Below, piece by piece: positions 6,080 through 11,756 of a stretch of DNA of 11,756 bases (position 1 is the stretch's first letter; each line of letters begins with the position of its first letter). This DNA is from Gemmobacter sp. (GTDB lineage Bacteria > Pseudomonadota > Alphaproteobacteria > Rhodobacterales > Rhodobacteraceae): contig DOMY01000294.1 of the NCBI GenBank assembly GCA_003509785.1, positions 1,715-13,470 of the forward strand. The letters are read 5' to 3'. The position numbers and the translations under genes are program-made. The notes under the pieces are model-generated. The model saw only the letters and a list, made by a program, of their open reading frames with translations, was not told the DNA's origin and ran no database searches.

Positions 6080-6829
6080 TCATTGGAACAGCCGCCAGGT
6101 GAATACCGCCGTCATGCCAAAGCCGATCAGCGCCACCAGCGCCCGGATGACAGATTTGGGCAGGCGGCGGGCCAGCGGTGCCCCCAGATAGCCCCCGGCG
6201 GTGGATCCGGCCATCATCACCAGCGCCTGTGGCCAGCTGACCAGCCCCGCCACGATAAAGACAGCCACCGAAATTGCCGTCAGCAGGAAGGACATGAGGT
6301 TTTTCAGCCCGTTCATCCGGTGCAGATCGGTCATCCCCCACAGCGAGAACAGCGCCAGCAGCAGGATGCCCAGACCGCCGTTGAAATAGCCGCCATACAC
6401 ACTGACGGCAAACAGCCCCAGCGCGCCTTCCGGCGTCACCCCTCCCGCGCGGGTGGCTGCCCAGTTGCGGATCCGGTCGCCAAACAGGAAGGCCAGCGTC
6501 GCCAGCAGCAAAAGCGCGGGCACCACGGCAGAAAAGGCGGCATTGGAGGACACCATCAGCAGCAGCCCGCCACCCAGCCCGCCTGCCAGCGTGATGGCCC
6601 CCAACCGCAGCAGGCTGCGGCGCGGCATGGTGGCAATTTCGTGCCGGAAGCCCAGCGCCCCCGCCAGATAGCCCGGAAACACCGCAACCGAAGAGGTGGC
6701 ATTGGCCATCACCGGCGGCACGCCCACGAAGACCAGCGCCGGAAAGGTCAGAAATGTGCCGCCCCCTGCAATGGTGTTCAGCACGCCTGCGGCAAAGGCC
6801 GCGGCAATCAGCAGCGCCATGTCGAACAT
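6080..6829 (-). CDS. TauE/SafE (TSUP) family membrane permease
   Basis: A 249-aa, strongly hydrophobic protein with about eight predicted membrane segments. The N-terminal TSUP signature is GVLNTIAGGGTFLTFPAL (15-32), followed by 'ATSSVAVFPGY' (44-54). The paired repeat motif GGYFNGGLGI (146-155) appears halfway, reflecting the internal duplication of the family. TSUP proteins export or import sulfite, sulfoacetate, taurine-related or other organic anions; the substrate here cannot be read from sequence. The ATG at 6829 is preferred because GGAGGAGA lies 7 nt upstream and it starts right at the first hydrophobic helix. A longer in-frame version to 6919 would add a Pro-rich, repeat-encoded 30-aa extension with no support. 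It follows the glycosyltransferase gene after 102 bp and may be the last gene of that operon or independent. It stops at the bidirectional terminator. Confidence 0.9.
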   Translation of the reverse strand: MFDMALLIAAAFAAGVLNTIAGGGTFLTFPALVFVGVPPVMANATSSVAVFPGYLAGALGFRHEIATMPRRSLLRLGAITLAGGLGGGLLLMVSSNAAFSAVVPALLLLATLAFLFGDRIRNWAATRAGGVTPEGALGLFAVSVYGGYFNGGLGILLLALFSLWGMTDLHRMNGLKNLMSFLLTAISVAVFIVAGLVSWPQALVMMAGSTAGGYLGAPLARRLPKSVIRALVALIGFGMTAVFTWRLFQ

Positions 6830-6882
6830 GATCCGGTCTCCTCCCGTCGTCTCGCGCCTTGGTGGCACGGGGGGCGGGGCAA

Positions 6883-6930
6883 GGCAACCGGGGCCGGGGG
6901 CAACCGGGACAGGCGGCAACCGGGGCCGGG
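6883..6930. repeat. Three tandem 16-bp repeats
   Basis: Units at 6883-6898, 6899-6914 and 6915-6930. The first and third are identical (GGCAACCGGGGCCGGG); the middle reads GGCAACCGGGACAGGC. The array fills the gap between the glycosyltransferase stop (6932) and the TSUP permease leader. On the minus strand, which is transcribed, it reads CCCGGCCCCGGTTGCC. Confidence 0.85.
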
Positions 6931-6931
6931 T

Positions 6932-7609
6932 TCAGGCACGCAGGCGGCGCAAGGTGACGATCTGGCCCAGCGCCTGCAGCGGGCGGATGGTGTGGAACAT
7001 GTCAGCCAGCATCGCGATATCGGCGGCAATGCCCGCCCGCCAGCCGCGCTTGCGGGCCTTGGCAGGGCTGGCCACCCCCGGCCATGTCACCACGGCGACC
7101 TGCAGGCTGCGGGCGATCCAGATCCGGTTCAGGAAGACCTCGAAGCCGAATTTCGGCAGCAGGGCTAGCTCCGCCTCGCGCCCGGCCAGCAGGGCGCGGG
7201 GAAACACCCGCTCGCCCGAGATGTAATCCAGCCCGATCAGCCGCCACAGGCCCGGCGCATTGCCCCGCAGGCTCAGCGCCGCCTGCGCCCGGCCCTGCCG
7301 CAGCGGCATCAGCAGCGCGGTAATGTCGGCGGCCTGCAGGCCCTGCAGATCGCTGTCGATCAGCATCACCAGATCATGTTGCGCCGCGCGCAGCCCCTCG
7401 GCCACGGCGGCGGTCTTGCCCCGGTTGGGCGACAGCCGGATCAGCCGCACCGGAAAGCCCTGCGCCACCTGCGCCGTATCATCGGTGGAGCCATCATCCA
7501 CCACGATCACCTCGGCAATCAGCGGATGGCGGGCCAGAACCCGCAGCACGGCGCCGATGCGCGGCGCCTCGTTATGGGCGGGGACGATGCAGGACACCGG
7601 GCCGATCAT
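6932..7609 (-). CDS. Family 2 glycosyltransferase (GT-A fold)
   Basis: A 225-aa enzyme starting MIGPVSCIVPAHNE, the usual GT2 opening. VVDDGSTDDT (36-45) and PNRGK (61-65) follow, then the metal-binding DSD (85-87) in LIDSDLQG. There is no membrane segment at the C-terminus, so it is probably a peripheral cytoplasmic enzyme acting on a membrane or nucleotide-sugar substrate; the sugar and acceptor are unknown. At 225 residues it is shorter than polyprenyl-phosphate mannosyl/glucosyltransferases with membrane anchors. The ATG at 7609 overlaps the stop of the DedA gene by 4 nt (ATGA), so it is translated as part of the same operon. The upstream open frame toward 8134 is a shadow of the DedA gene. 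Confidence 0.9.
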   Translation of the reverse strand: MIGPVSCIVPAHNEAPRIGAVLRVLARHPLIAEVIVVDDGSTDDTAQVAQGFPVRLIRLSPNRGKTAAVAEGLRAAQHDLVMLIDSDLQGLQAADITALLMPLRQGRAQAALSLRGNAPGLWRLIGLDYISGERVFPRALLAGREAELALLPKFGFEVFLNRIWIARSLQVAVVTWPGVASPAKARKRGWRAGIAADIAMLADMFHTIRPLQALGQIVTLRRLRA

Positions 7610-8181
7610 GCCGAAACCCTGCGCCGCCAGACATGCCACAGGCCGCCCGCCGCCAGCAGAATCGCCAGCCCGGCGCCCGAGATCACCGCAAGCCAATCGC
7701 CGATCAGCACATAGGCATCGCCCAGCACCCAGCCCAGCACGGCAAAACCGGCCGTCTTGGGCAGGGTGGCCAGCAGATTCCACCACAGAAACCGGCCGAT
7801 GTGCATCCGCGCCATGCCGGCCGCCACCAGAACCACCGCCCCTGCCGAATGGGTCAGCTTGCCCAGAACCAGCGTGCGTGGCCCGTTGTCCCGGAAATGG
7901 CCCGCCAGCGCCGCCAGCCGCGCCTCGTGCAGGCCAAAGCGGTGGCGCAGGGCGCGCGGCAGACGGGGCAGCAGCCCGCGCCCCAGGGCATAGAACAGCA
8001 CATCGCCCAACAGATCGGCCAGAACCAGCATCAGCAGCACGACCCGCAGATCCAGCATCCCCAGCCGCGCCAGCCAGACCGAAACCACGGTGACAATCGG
8101 CCCCTCCAGCACGGCAGCCGGGGCCAGCACCCAAAGCCCGTATTGGCCCACCAGCGTGGCGGCATCTTCCGGTGTCAGCAT
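7606..8181 (-). CDS. DedA/VTT-family integral membrane protein
   Basis: A 191-aa protein with about five hydrophobic segments. DedA-type features are the early acidic reentrant motif VLEGPIVTVV (24-33), DLLGDVLFYALGR (56-68), and the later GKLTHSAGAVVLVAAGMARM stretch (107-126). Some DedA proteins move polyprenyl phosphate or phospholipids across the inner membrane, which fits a position between two glycosyltransferases and a phosphoesterase. The usual arginine in the 'R-x-x-x-PxxAG' part is replaced here by His/Ser, so exact activity is uncertain. The ATG at 8181 lies 4 nt after the stop of the preceding GT21 gene. An 18-residue N-terminal extension to 8235 is possible but overlaps that gene and looks unnatural (Arg-rich). 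Confidence 0.87.
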   Translation of the reverse strand: MLTPEDAATLVGQYGLWVLAPAAVLEGPIVTVVSVWLARLGMLDLRVVLLMLVLADLLGDVLFYALGRGLLPRLPRALRHRFGLHEARLAALAGHFRDNGPRTLVLGKLTHSAGAVVLVAAGMARMHIGRFLWWNLLATLPKTAGFAVLGWVLGDAYVLIGDWLAVISGAGLAILLAAGGLWHVWRRRVSA

Positions 8182-8185
8182 CGTG

Positions 8186-9313
8186 TCAGGCCTGCTTGGG
8201 CTGCGGCGCCAGCCGCGGCGCCGCGGCCACGTCATTGCCGCGCCACATGATCGCCCCGCGCCCCAGCAGCGTCGCCACCCAGATCACCGGGATCAGCGCA
8301 TCGCGCAGCAGCATGGCGCCCAGATCCCGCAGCCCCATGGGCCAGCCATGGGCGCGGGCCAGCATGACCTCGATCCCGTACCACAGCGCCAGATAGGCCA
8401 TCAGCGCCGAGGCAGGCGCCCCGCCCAGAACCACCACGCCCGCCATGGCCAGCGCAGGCAGAACCGCACCGTTCAGCGGCTCCATCAGAAACACCAGCGG
8501 AAAGCCCGCCCGGCGCAGGCGCGACCAGCGCAGCTGCCGCCCCCACATTTCGGCCCAGCTGCGTTCGCCGATGGGCTGGGCGAAGGGCTGCGCCGTCAGC
8601 CGCACATGGCGGCCTTCATCCCGCACCACCTTGGTCGAGGCCACGTCTTCGGCCAGATCGCGGCCCAGCCTGCGCAGGCCACCGGCGCCATTCAGCAGGT
8701 CACGCTGCCAGCACAGGGTCTTGCCCTGCGCAAAGCCGAAGCCCAGCCGGTCGGCCGCCAGTTGCAGCCGCGCCTGATTGGTGTTCAGAAAGGCACATTC
8801 CACCGCGCCCCACACCCCATCCGGCCGGATGCCCACGGCAGGCGAGGTGACAAGCCCGCAGCCCGGATCCCAGGTGCCCGCCAGCTCGCGCAGGTAATCG
8901 GGCGGCAGCAGCAGGTTGCTGTCGGCCATGGCAACAAAGGGCGTATCAGCCTCGGCCCAGCCCTTGCACAGGTTGTTCAGCTTGGGATTGCCGCTGATCC
9001 GGGTTTCCCCGATCATCAGCCGCGCCTGCACCTGCGGATGCGCGGCGATCAGCCCGCGCACCAGCGGCACCACCGGATCATCGGCGCGGGCGGCGCAGAA
9101 GATCAGCCGGTAATCCGGGTGATCCTGCACAAAGCTGGAGGCCAGGGTTTCGGGGTCGAATCTGTCCACCCCGCAGACCGGGCGCAGCAGGGTCATCGGC
9201 GGCAGCGGGCCCTCGGCCACCCGGCGGCGCAGCGGCACGGCCAGCAGCGCGGTCAGAAAATGCAGCGCCAGCATGACACCGGCAATCAGGGCGCAGATCA
9301 GCATCAGGGTCAT
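8186..9313 (-). CDS. GT21-type glycosyltransferase (ceramide glucosyltransferase / HpnI-like)
   Basis: A 375-aa membrane glycosyltransferase. An N-terminal membrane anchor (about 3-27) precedes TLLRPVCGVD (41-50), the 'KPLxGxD' region of GT21 enzymes. Family aspartates are visible as RADD (76-79), MADSN (129-133) and EDVA (222-225), with the RxxRW motif RQLRW (259-263). Two to three C-terminal hydrophobic segments follow (about 270-355). GT21 members add a sugar to ceramide or diacylglycerol in eukaryotes and proteobacteria; a related enzyme (HpnI) acts in hopanoid glycosylation. The acceptor here is probably a membrane lipid, possibly diacylglycerol or ceramide, but cannot be read out. The ATG at 9313 overlaps the phosphoesterase stop (ATGA). 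The longer in-frame extension to 9442 is Arg-rich shadow sequence and is rejected. Confidence 0.9.
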   Translation of the reverse strand: MTLMLICALIAGVMLALHFLTALLAVPLRRRVAEGPLPPMTLLRPVCGVDRFDPETLASSFVQDHPDYRLIFCAARADDPVVPLVRGLIAAHPQVQARLMIGETRISGNPKLNNLCKGWAEADTPFVAMADSNLLLPPDYLRELAGTWDPGCGLVTSPAVGIRPDGVWGAVECAFLNTNQARLQLAADRLGFGFAQGKTLCWQRDLLNGAGGLRRLGRDLAEDVASTKVVRDEGRHVRLTAQPFAQPIGERSWAEMWGRQLRWSRLRRAGFPLVFLMEPLNGAVLPALAMAGVVVLGGAPASALMAYLALWYGIEVMLARAHGWPMGLRDLGAMLLRDALIPVIWVATLLGRGAIMWRGNDVAAAPRLAPQPKQA

Positions 9314-10095
9314 GCCACTTCCCCCGCCAGCAGATCGGGCGCCGGGCGGCCTGCGCGCAGCACCTCGCGCCCGCCCAGCATATGCAGGCGACCATCGGCA
9401 TCTTCGGCAATGGCGGTAAAGCTGTCGACCCAGTCGCCGCAATTGGCGTAGATCAGCCCATGGTCGCTGTGCAGCGCCGAAACATGGAAATGCCCGCAGA
9501 CCACGCCATCATGACCGGTGCGCCGGGCCAGTTCGATCAGCCGCCGCTCATGCGCCTGACCCGCGTAAAGCACCTCGTTCAGCTTGGCGATGGCCCATTC
9601 GATCGGCGTGCGATCCTCGGGGCGCAGGCTGCGGCGCAGGCTGCGCAGGCCCCGGTCGGCGCTGCGCAGCAGGCTGTCGATCCGGCTGCCGATCCGCGTC
9701 CAGATGTGCCAGCGGAACATCCGCGAATCGCAGATATCGCCATGCAGGATCAGGAACAGCCGCCCGTCGGCGGCGCGATGGCTGTATTCGCGGCACAGCC
9801 GCGCCGGGATCTGCGGGCAGCTGTCCATCTTCGTCAGTTCGTAATCATGATTGCCGATCAGATAGACCAGTTCAGCCCCTTCGGCGGCACGCTGGCGCAG
9901 GATTTCCAGGATCTGATCCTGAACCGGACCCCAGTTGATGGCCAGCGGGTGCCAGATGTCCAGAATATCGCCCACCAGAAAGATCTGATCCGCTGTATTC
10001 TTTTCCAGAAAATCGCGCACAAGATCGGCCCGGCACCCCAGCGCGCCCAGATGCAGGTCAGACAGGAAAAGACTGCGGTGATGATTCGGACGCAT
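9310..10095 (-). CDS. Calcineurin-like metallophosphoesterase, LpxH/PlcP-like
   Basis: A 261-aa enzyme with the full two-metal phosphoesterase motif set: SDLHLG (D13, H15), VGDILD (D43, D46), GNHD (N82, H83, D84), HGD (H118), and GHFH (H202, H204). The opening 'RSLFLSDLHLG' and ending 'GLIYANCGDWVDSFTA' (divided here as GLIYANCGDW and VDSFTA) fit the alphaproteobacterial subfamily annotated as UDP-2,3-diacylglucosamine hydrolase. That subfamily also includes, to my knowledge, the phospholipase C PlcP of Sinorhizobium. It would hydrolyse a phosphate ester of a lipid, either a lipid A precursor or a phospholipid head group. The context with GT21, DedA and GT2 genes favours lipid remodelling, but both activities remain possible. 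The start at 10095 is chosen because homology begins there; the ribosome site is weak, and an in-frame ATG at 10152 is an alternative. It is the first gene of the operon. Confidence 0.88.
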   Translation of the reverse strand: MRPNHHRSLFLSDLHLGALGCRADLVRDFLEKNTADQIFLVGDILDIWHPLAINWGPVQDQILEILRQRAAEGAELVYLIGNHDYELTKMDSCPQIPARLCREYSHRAADGRLFLILHGDICDSRMFRWHIWTRIGSRIDSLLRSADRGLRSLRRSLRPEDRTPIEWAIAKLNEVLYAGQAHERRLIELARRTGHDGVVCGHFHVSALHSDHGLIYANCGDWVDSFTAIAEDADGRLHMLGGREVLRAGRPAPDLLAGEVA

Positions 10096-10539
10096 CGGAT
10101 GTCTCGGCTCTGGTTCCGGGGATGTTGCAGTTGAACGCCGGTGTCCCGGCATTCTTTCGCACTGGCAGAGCACGAATTCGTGACGCTTTTGCTGCAACGC
10201 CGCAACAAGCGGACGTTGTGCGTTTCCGCTGCAAGAAATGTCGCAAATCATGCATGGAACCTGTCGCTTTGAAGCTAGGAAAAAGGGGCAAGCCGCGCCG
10301 GTTCCGGGGTGGAGAGATCGGGGAAAGACGCGCCCCGGCGTTGCGGCAAAGGGGGCCAAACCTTGCCGCAGCGGGGGAAAACCCGCTCTTCCCCGTGCCG
10401 GTCGGCAAAGTTTCAAACCGCGAAGACCAAACCGCGAAGACAAGGGCTTCGCCGGGCTGCGCTGCAGGCCGGTGCCGCCTGCGGGTTCGCTTCACAAGCC
10501 CGGACCTGCGCGGGGAGGCGCGGGCCAAGCGAGGATCAG
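10096..10539. other. 444-bp divergent intergenic region
   Basis: It separates the lipid operon (-) from gbcA (+) and must hold promoters for both. I find no exact EcfG motif and no clear Pho box in it. Visible structures are GCGGCAA/TTGCCGC arms (10343-10349 and 10363-10369), a small GCGGG/CCCGC hairpin (10371-10375 and 10382-10386), and the 14-bp tandem repeat at 10414-10441. I see no tRNA or small-RNA signature. Several open frames cross it, but none has a ribosome site or protein-like composition. Confidence 0.6.
10414..10441. repeat. Perfect 14-bp tandem direct repeat upstream of gbcA
   Basis: CAAACCGCGAAGAC occurs twice in tandem (10414-10427, 10428-10441), 99 nt before the gbcA ATG. 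Tandem direct repeats of this size are typical half-sites of AraC-type activators, the regulator class (GbdR) that controls gbcA in Pseudomonas. Regulatory use here is inference. Confidence 0.75.
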
Positions 10540-11756
10540 ATGCTGAGCCAGACCGAGACCCTTTCCCTCCTTGCCGCACGCCGCAAAGACTATGCGCTGC
10601 AGCGTGATCTTTACTGCGATTCCGGCGTGTTCCAGCAGGATCTGGACCATGTGTTCTACAAGGAATGGCTGTTTGCCATCCCGTCTTGTGAAATCCCCAA
10701 GACCGGCAATTTCGCCACGCTGCAGATCGGCGCCTATCCGGTGGTGATTACCCGCGGCGCCGATGGCATGATCCGCGCCTTCCACAACGTCTGCCGCCAC
10801 CGTGGCCAGCGGCTGTGCACCAAGGAAACCGGCAGCACGCCCAAACTCGTCTGCCCCTACCACCAGTGGACCTATGATCTGGATGGCAAGCTGCTTTATG
10901 CGCGCGACATGCAGGACAGCTTTGATCCGGCGCAGCACGGGCTGAAGAAGGTGCATTGCGTCGATCTGGGCGGGATGGTCTTCATCTGCCTGGCCGAAGT
11001 GCCGCCGCCGATTTCCGACCTGGCGCCGAAACTGATGGGCTACCTTGCCCCCTCGGGGCTGAAGGATGCCAAGGTCGCCTTCTCTTCCACCATCGTAGAA
11101 AAGGGCAACTGGAAACTGGTGATCGAGAACAACCGCGAATGTTATCACTGCGGCGGCTCGCACCCTTCGCTCTGCCGCACCTATTCTGACAATCCGCGCA
11201 TGACGGCGATGGAAGGCCCGGATTCGGCCAGCCCCGATATTCTGGATCACTGGAAGCGCTGCGAAGCCGCGGGCCTGCCCTCGCGCTTTACCAACCATCC
11301 CAAGATGCAATGGCGTCTGGCGCGCATCCCGCTGCTGAACAACGCCGAAAGCTATACGATGAACACGAAGGCCGCCGTGGCGAAACGCATGGGTGCCATG
11401 CCGTTCAACGATGCGGGCAGCCTGCTGTTCTTCCACTATCCCAACACCTGGAACCACTTCCTGGGCGATCATGCCATCGTGTTCCGCATCCTGCCGATCT
11501 CGCCCACCGAAACCGAGGTAACGACGAAATGGCTGGTGCATAAGGATGCGGTGGAAGGCGTGGATTACGACATCCCGAACCTCACCGAAGTCTGGCTGAA
11601 CACCAATGACGAAGACCGCCAGGTGGTGGAAGAAAACCAGAAGGGCATCCTGTCGCCCGCCTATGAACCCGGCCCCTATTCCACCATCCAGGAAGAGGGC
11701 GTGATCCAGTTCGTCGACTGGTATGTCGGCCTGATGACCGAACGGCTGGCCCCCAT
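10540..11756 (+). CDS. gbcA: Glycine betaine demethylase, Rieske oxygenase subunit GbcA (3' partial)
   Basis: The frame is open from ATG 10540 to the right edge, covering 405 residues. The Rieske [2Fe-2S] motif is C85-x-H87 (CRHRG) plus C105-x2-H108 (CPYHQW). The mononuclear iron site is ENNRECYHC with H203 and H208. The stretches VTTKWLVHKDAVEGVDYD and 'YEPGPYSTIQEEGVIQFVDWY' (seen as YEPGPYST and VIQFVDWY) closely resemble Pseudomonas GbcA as I recall it. Likely about 20 residues are missing. GbcA, with the reductase GbcB, oxidatively removes one methyl from glycine betaine, giving dimethylglycine and formaldehyde. The start is supported by GAGG (10531-10534), 5 nt upstream. A tandem repeat at 10414-10441 may bind its regulator. 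A related stachydrine or carnitine oxygenase is less likely given the matching C-terminal part. Confidence 0.9.
   Translation, partial: MLSQTETLSLLAARRKDYALQRDLYCDSGVFQQDLDHVFYKEWLFAIPSCEIPKTGNFATLQIGAYPVVITRGADGMIRAFHNVCRHRGQRLCTKETGSTPKLVCPYHQWTYDLDGKLLYARDMQDSFDPAQHGLKKVHCVDLGGMVFICLAEVPPPISDLAPKLMGYLAPSGLKDAKVAFSSTIVEKGNWKLVIENNRECYHCGGSHPSLCRTYSDNPRMTAMEGPDSASPDILDHWKRCEAAGLPSRFTNHPKMQWRLARIPLLNNAESYTMNTKAAVAKRMGAMPFNDAGSLLFFHYPNTWNHFLGDHAIVFRILPISPTETEVTTKWLVHKDAVEGVDYDIPNLTEVWLNTNDEDRQVVEENQKGILSPAYEPGPYSTIQEEGVIQFVDWYVGLMTERLAP

Noticed and set aside
6830..6919. Possible 30-residue N-terminal extension of the TSUP permease
   Set aside because: Encoded partly by the tandem repeats, Pro-rich, no ribosome site; the ATG at 6829 has GGAGGAGA at ideal spacing.
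8090..9451. Plus-strand open frame of 453 codons across the GT21 gene
   Set aside because: Gln/His/Arg-rich shadow of the minus-strand GT21 and DedA genes, with no family motif.
10257..10290. GGAAC near 10255 as an EcfG promoter
   Set aside because: No CGTT at 16-17 nt downstream.
10096..10300. Pho box upstream of the lipid operon
   Set aside because: If the operon serves phosphate starvation a PhoB site would be expected. I looked for paired CTGTCAT-like half-sites and found no convincing match; a weight-matrix scan would be needed to exclude a degenerate one.
10096..10443. Possible N-terminal extension of the phosphoesterase
   Set aside because: Similarity to the enzyme family starts at the 10095 ATG and the extension has random-looking composition. 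The internal ATG at 10152 stays a minor alternative.
10492..11541. Long minus-strand open frame opposite gbcA (about 349 codons)
   Set aside because: It is the antisense shadow of a gene with clear Rieske and iron-site motifs; its composition is His/Gln/Arg-rich and it has no ribosome site.

Overview
The window reads as chromosomal DNA of a GC-rich alphaproteobacterium, most likely a member of the Rhodobacteraceae. The evidence is a complete alphaproteobacterial general stress response (GSR) module (PhyR, NepR, EcfG), GGAAC-N16/17-CGTT promoters next to it, and several proteins with a rhodobacterial look. All genes appear intact except the first and last, which are cut by the window edges. 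I see no rRNA, tRNA, CRISPR array, insertion sequence or phage gene.

Layout. Positions 2-1338 (+) hold the end of a DUF3618/YqjD-like membrane-anchored helical protein and a 123-aa hypothetical protein, each followed by a hairpin terminator. Positions 1464-5293 are the GSR locus. On the minus strand lie nepR, ecfG and a membrane-bound HisKA_2 histidine kinase, joined by 4-nt stop/start overlaps, followed by a CsbD-family stress protein gene with its own EcfG-type promoter. phyR is divergent on the plus strand. The phyR/nepR intergenic region contains a perfect 13-bp inverted repeat that spells the same EcfG promoter on both strands, so one palindrome should fire in both directions. Positions 5444-6012 (+) hold another EcfG-type promoter, a 19-bp palindrome and a small exported protein of unknown function, probably a GSR effector.

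Positions 6080-10095 (-) look like an envelope-lipid operon read right to left: a calcineurin-like phosphoesterase (LpxH/PlcP-like), a GT21 ceramide-glucosyltransferase-type enzyme, a DedA-family membrane protein and a family-2 glycosyltransferase. These four are tightly packed or overlapping. A TSUP (TauE/SafE) permease follows after a 102-bp gap that carries three 16-bp tandem repeats. Positions 10096-10539 are a 444-bp divergent intergenic region with a perfect 14-bp tandem direct repeat. After it, the glycine betaine demethylase oxygenase gene gbcA runs off the right edge.

How the parts work together. By family knowledge, stress signals change kinase activity, phosphorylated PhyR sequesters NepR, and EcfG is released to transcribe GGAAC-N16/17-CGTT promoters. 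Here those promoters drive the regulators themselves (positive feedback), csbD and the exported protein. The lipid operon and gbcA show no EcfG motif and are probably controlled separately. The most notable items are the palindromic two-way EcfG promoter, the uncharacterised secreted protein with its leader palindrome, and the phosphoesterase/glycosyltransferase operon, which could be a lipid-remodelling pathway.
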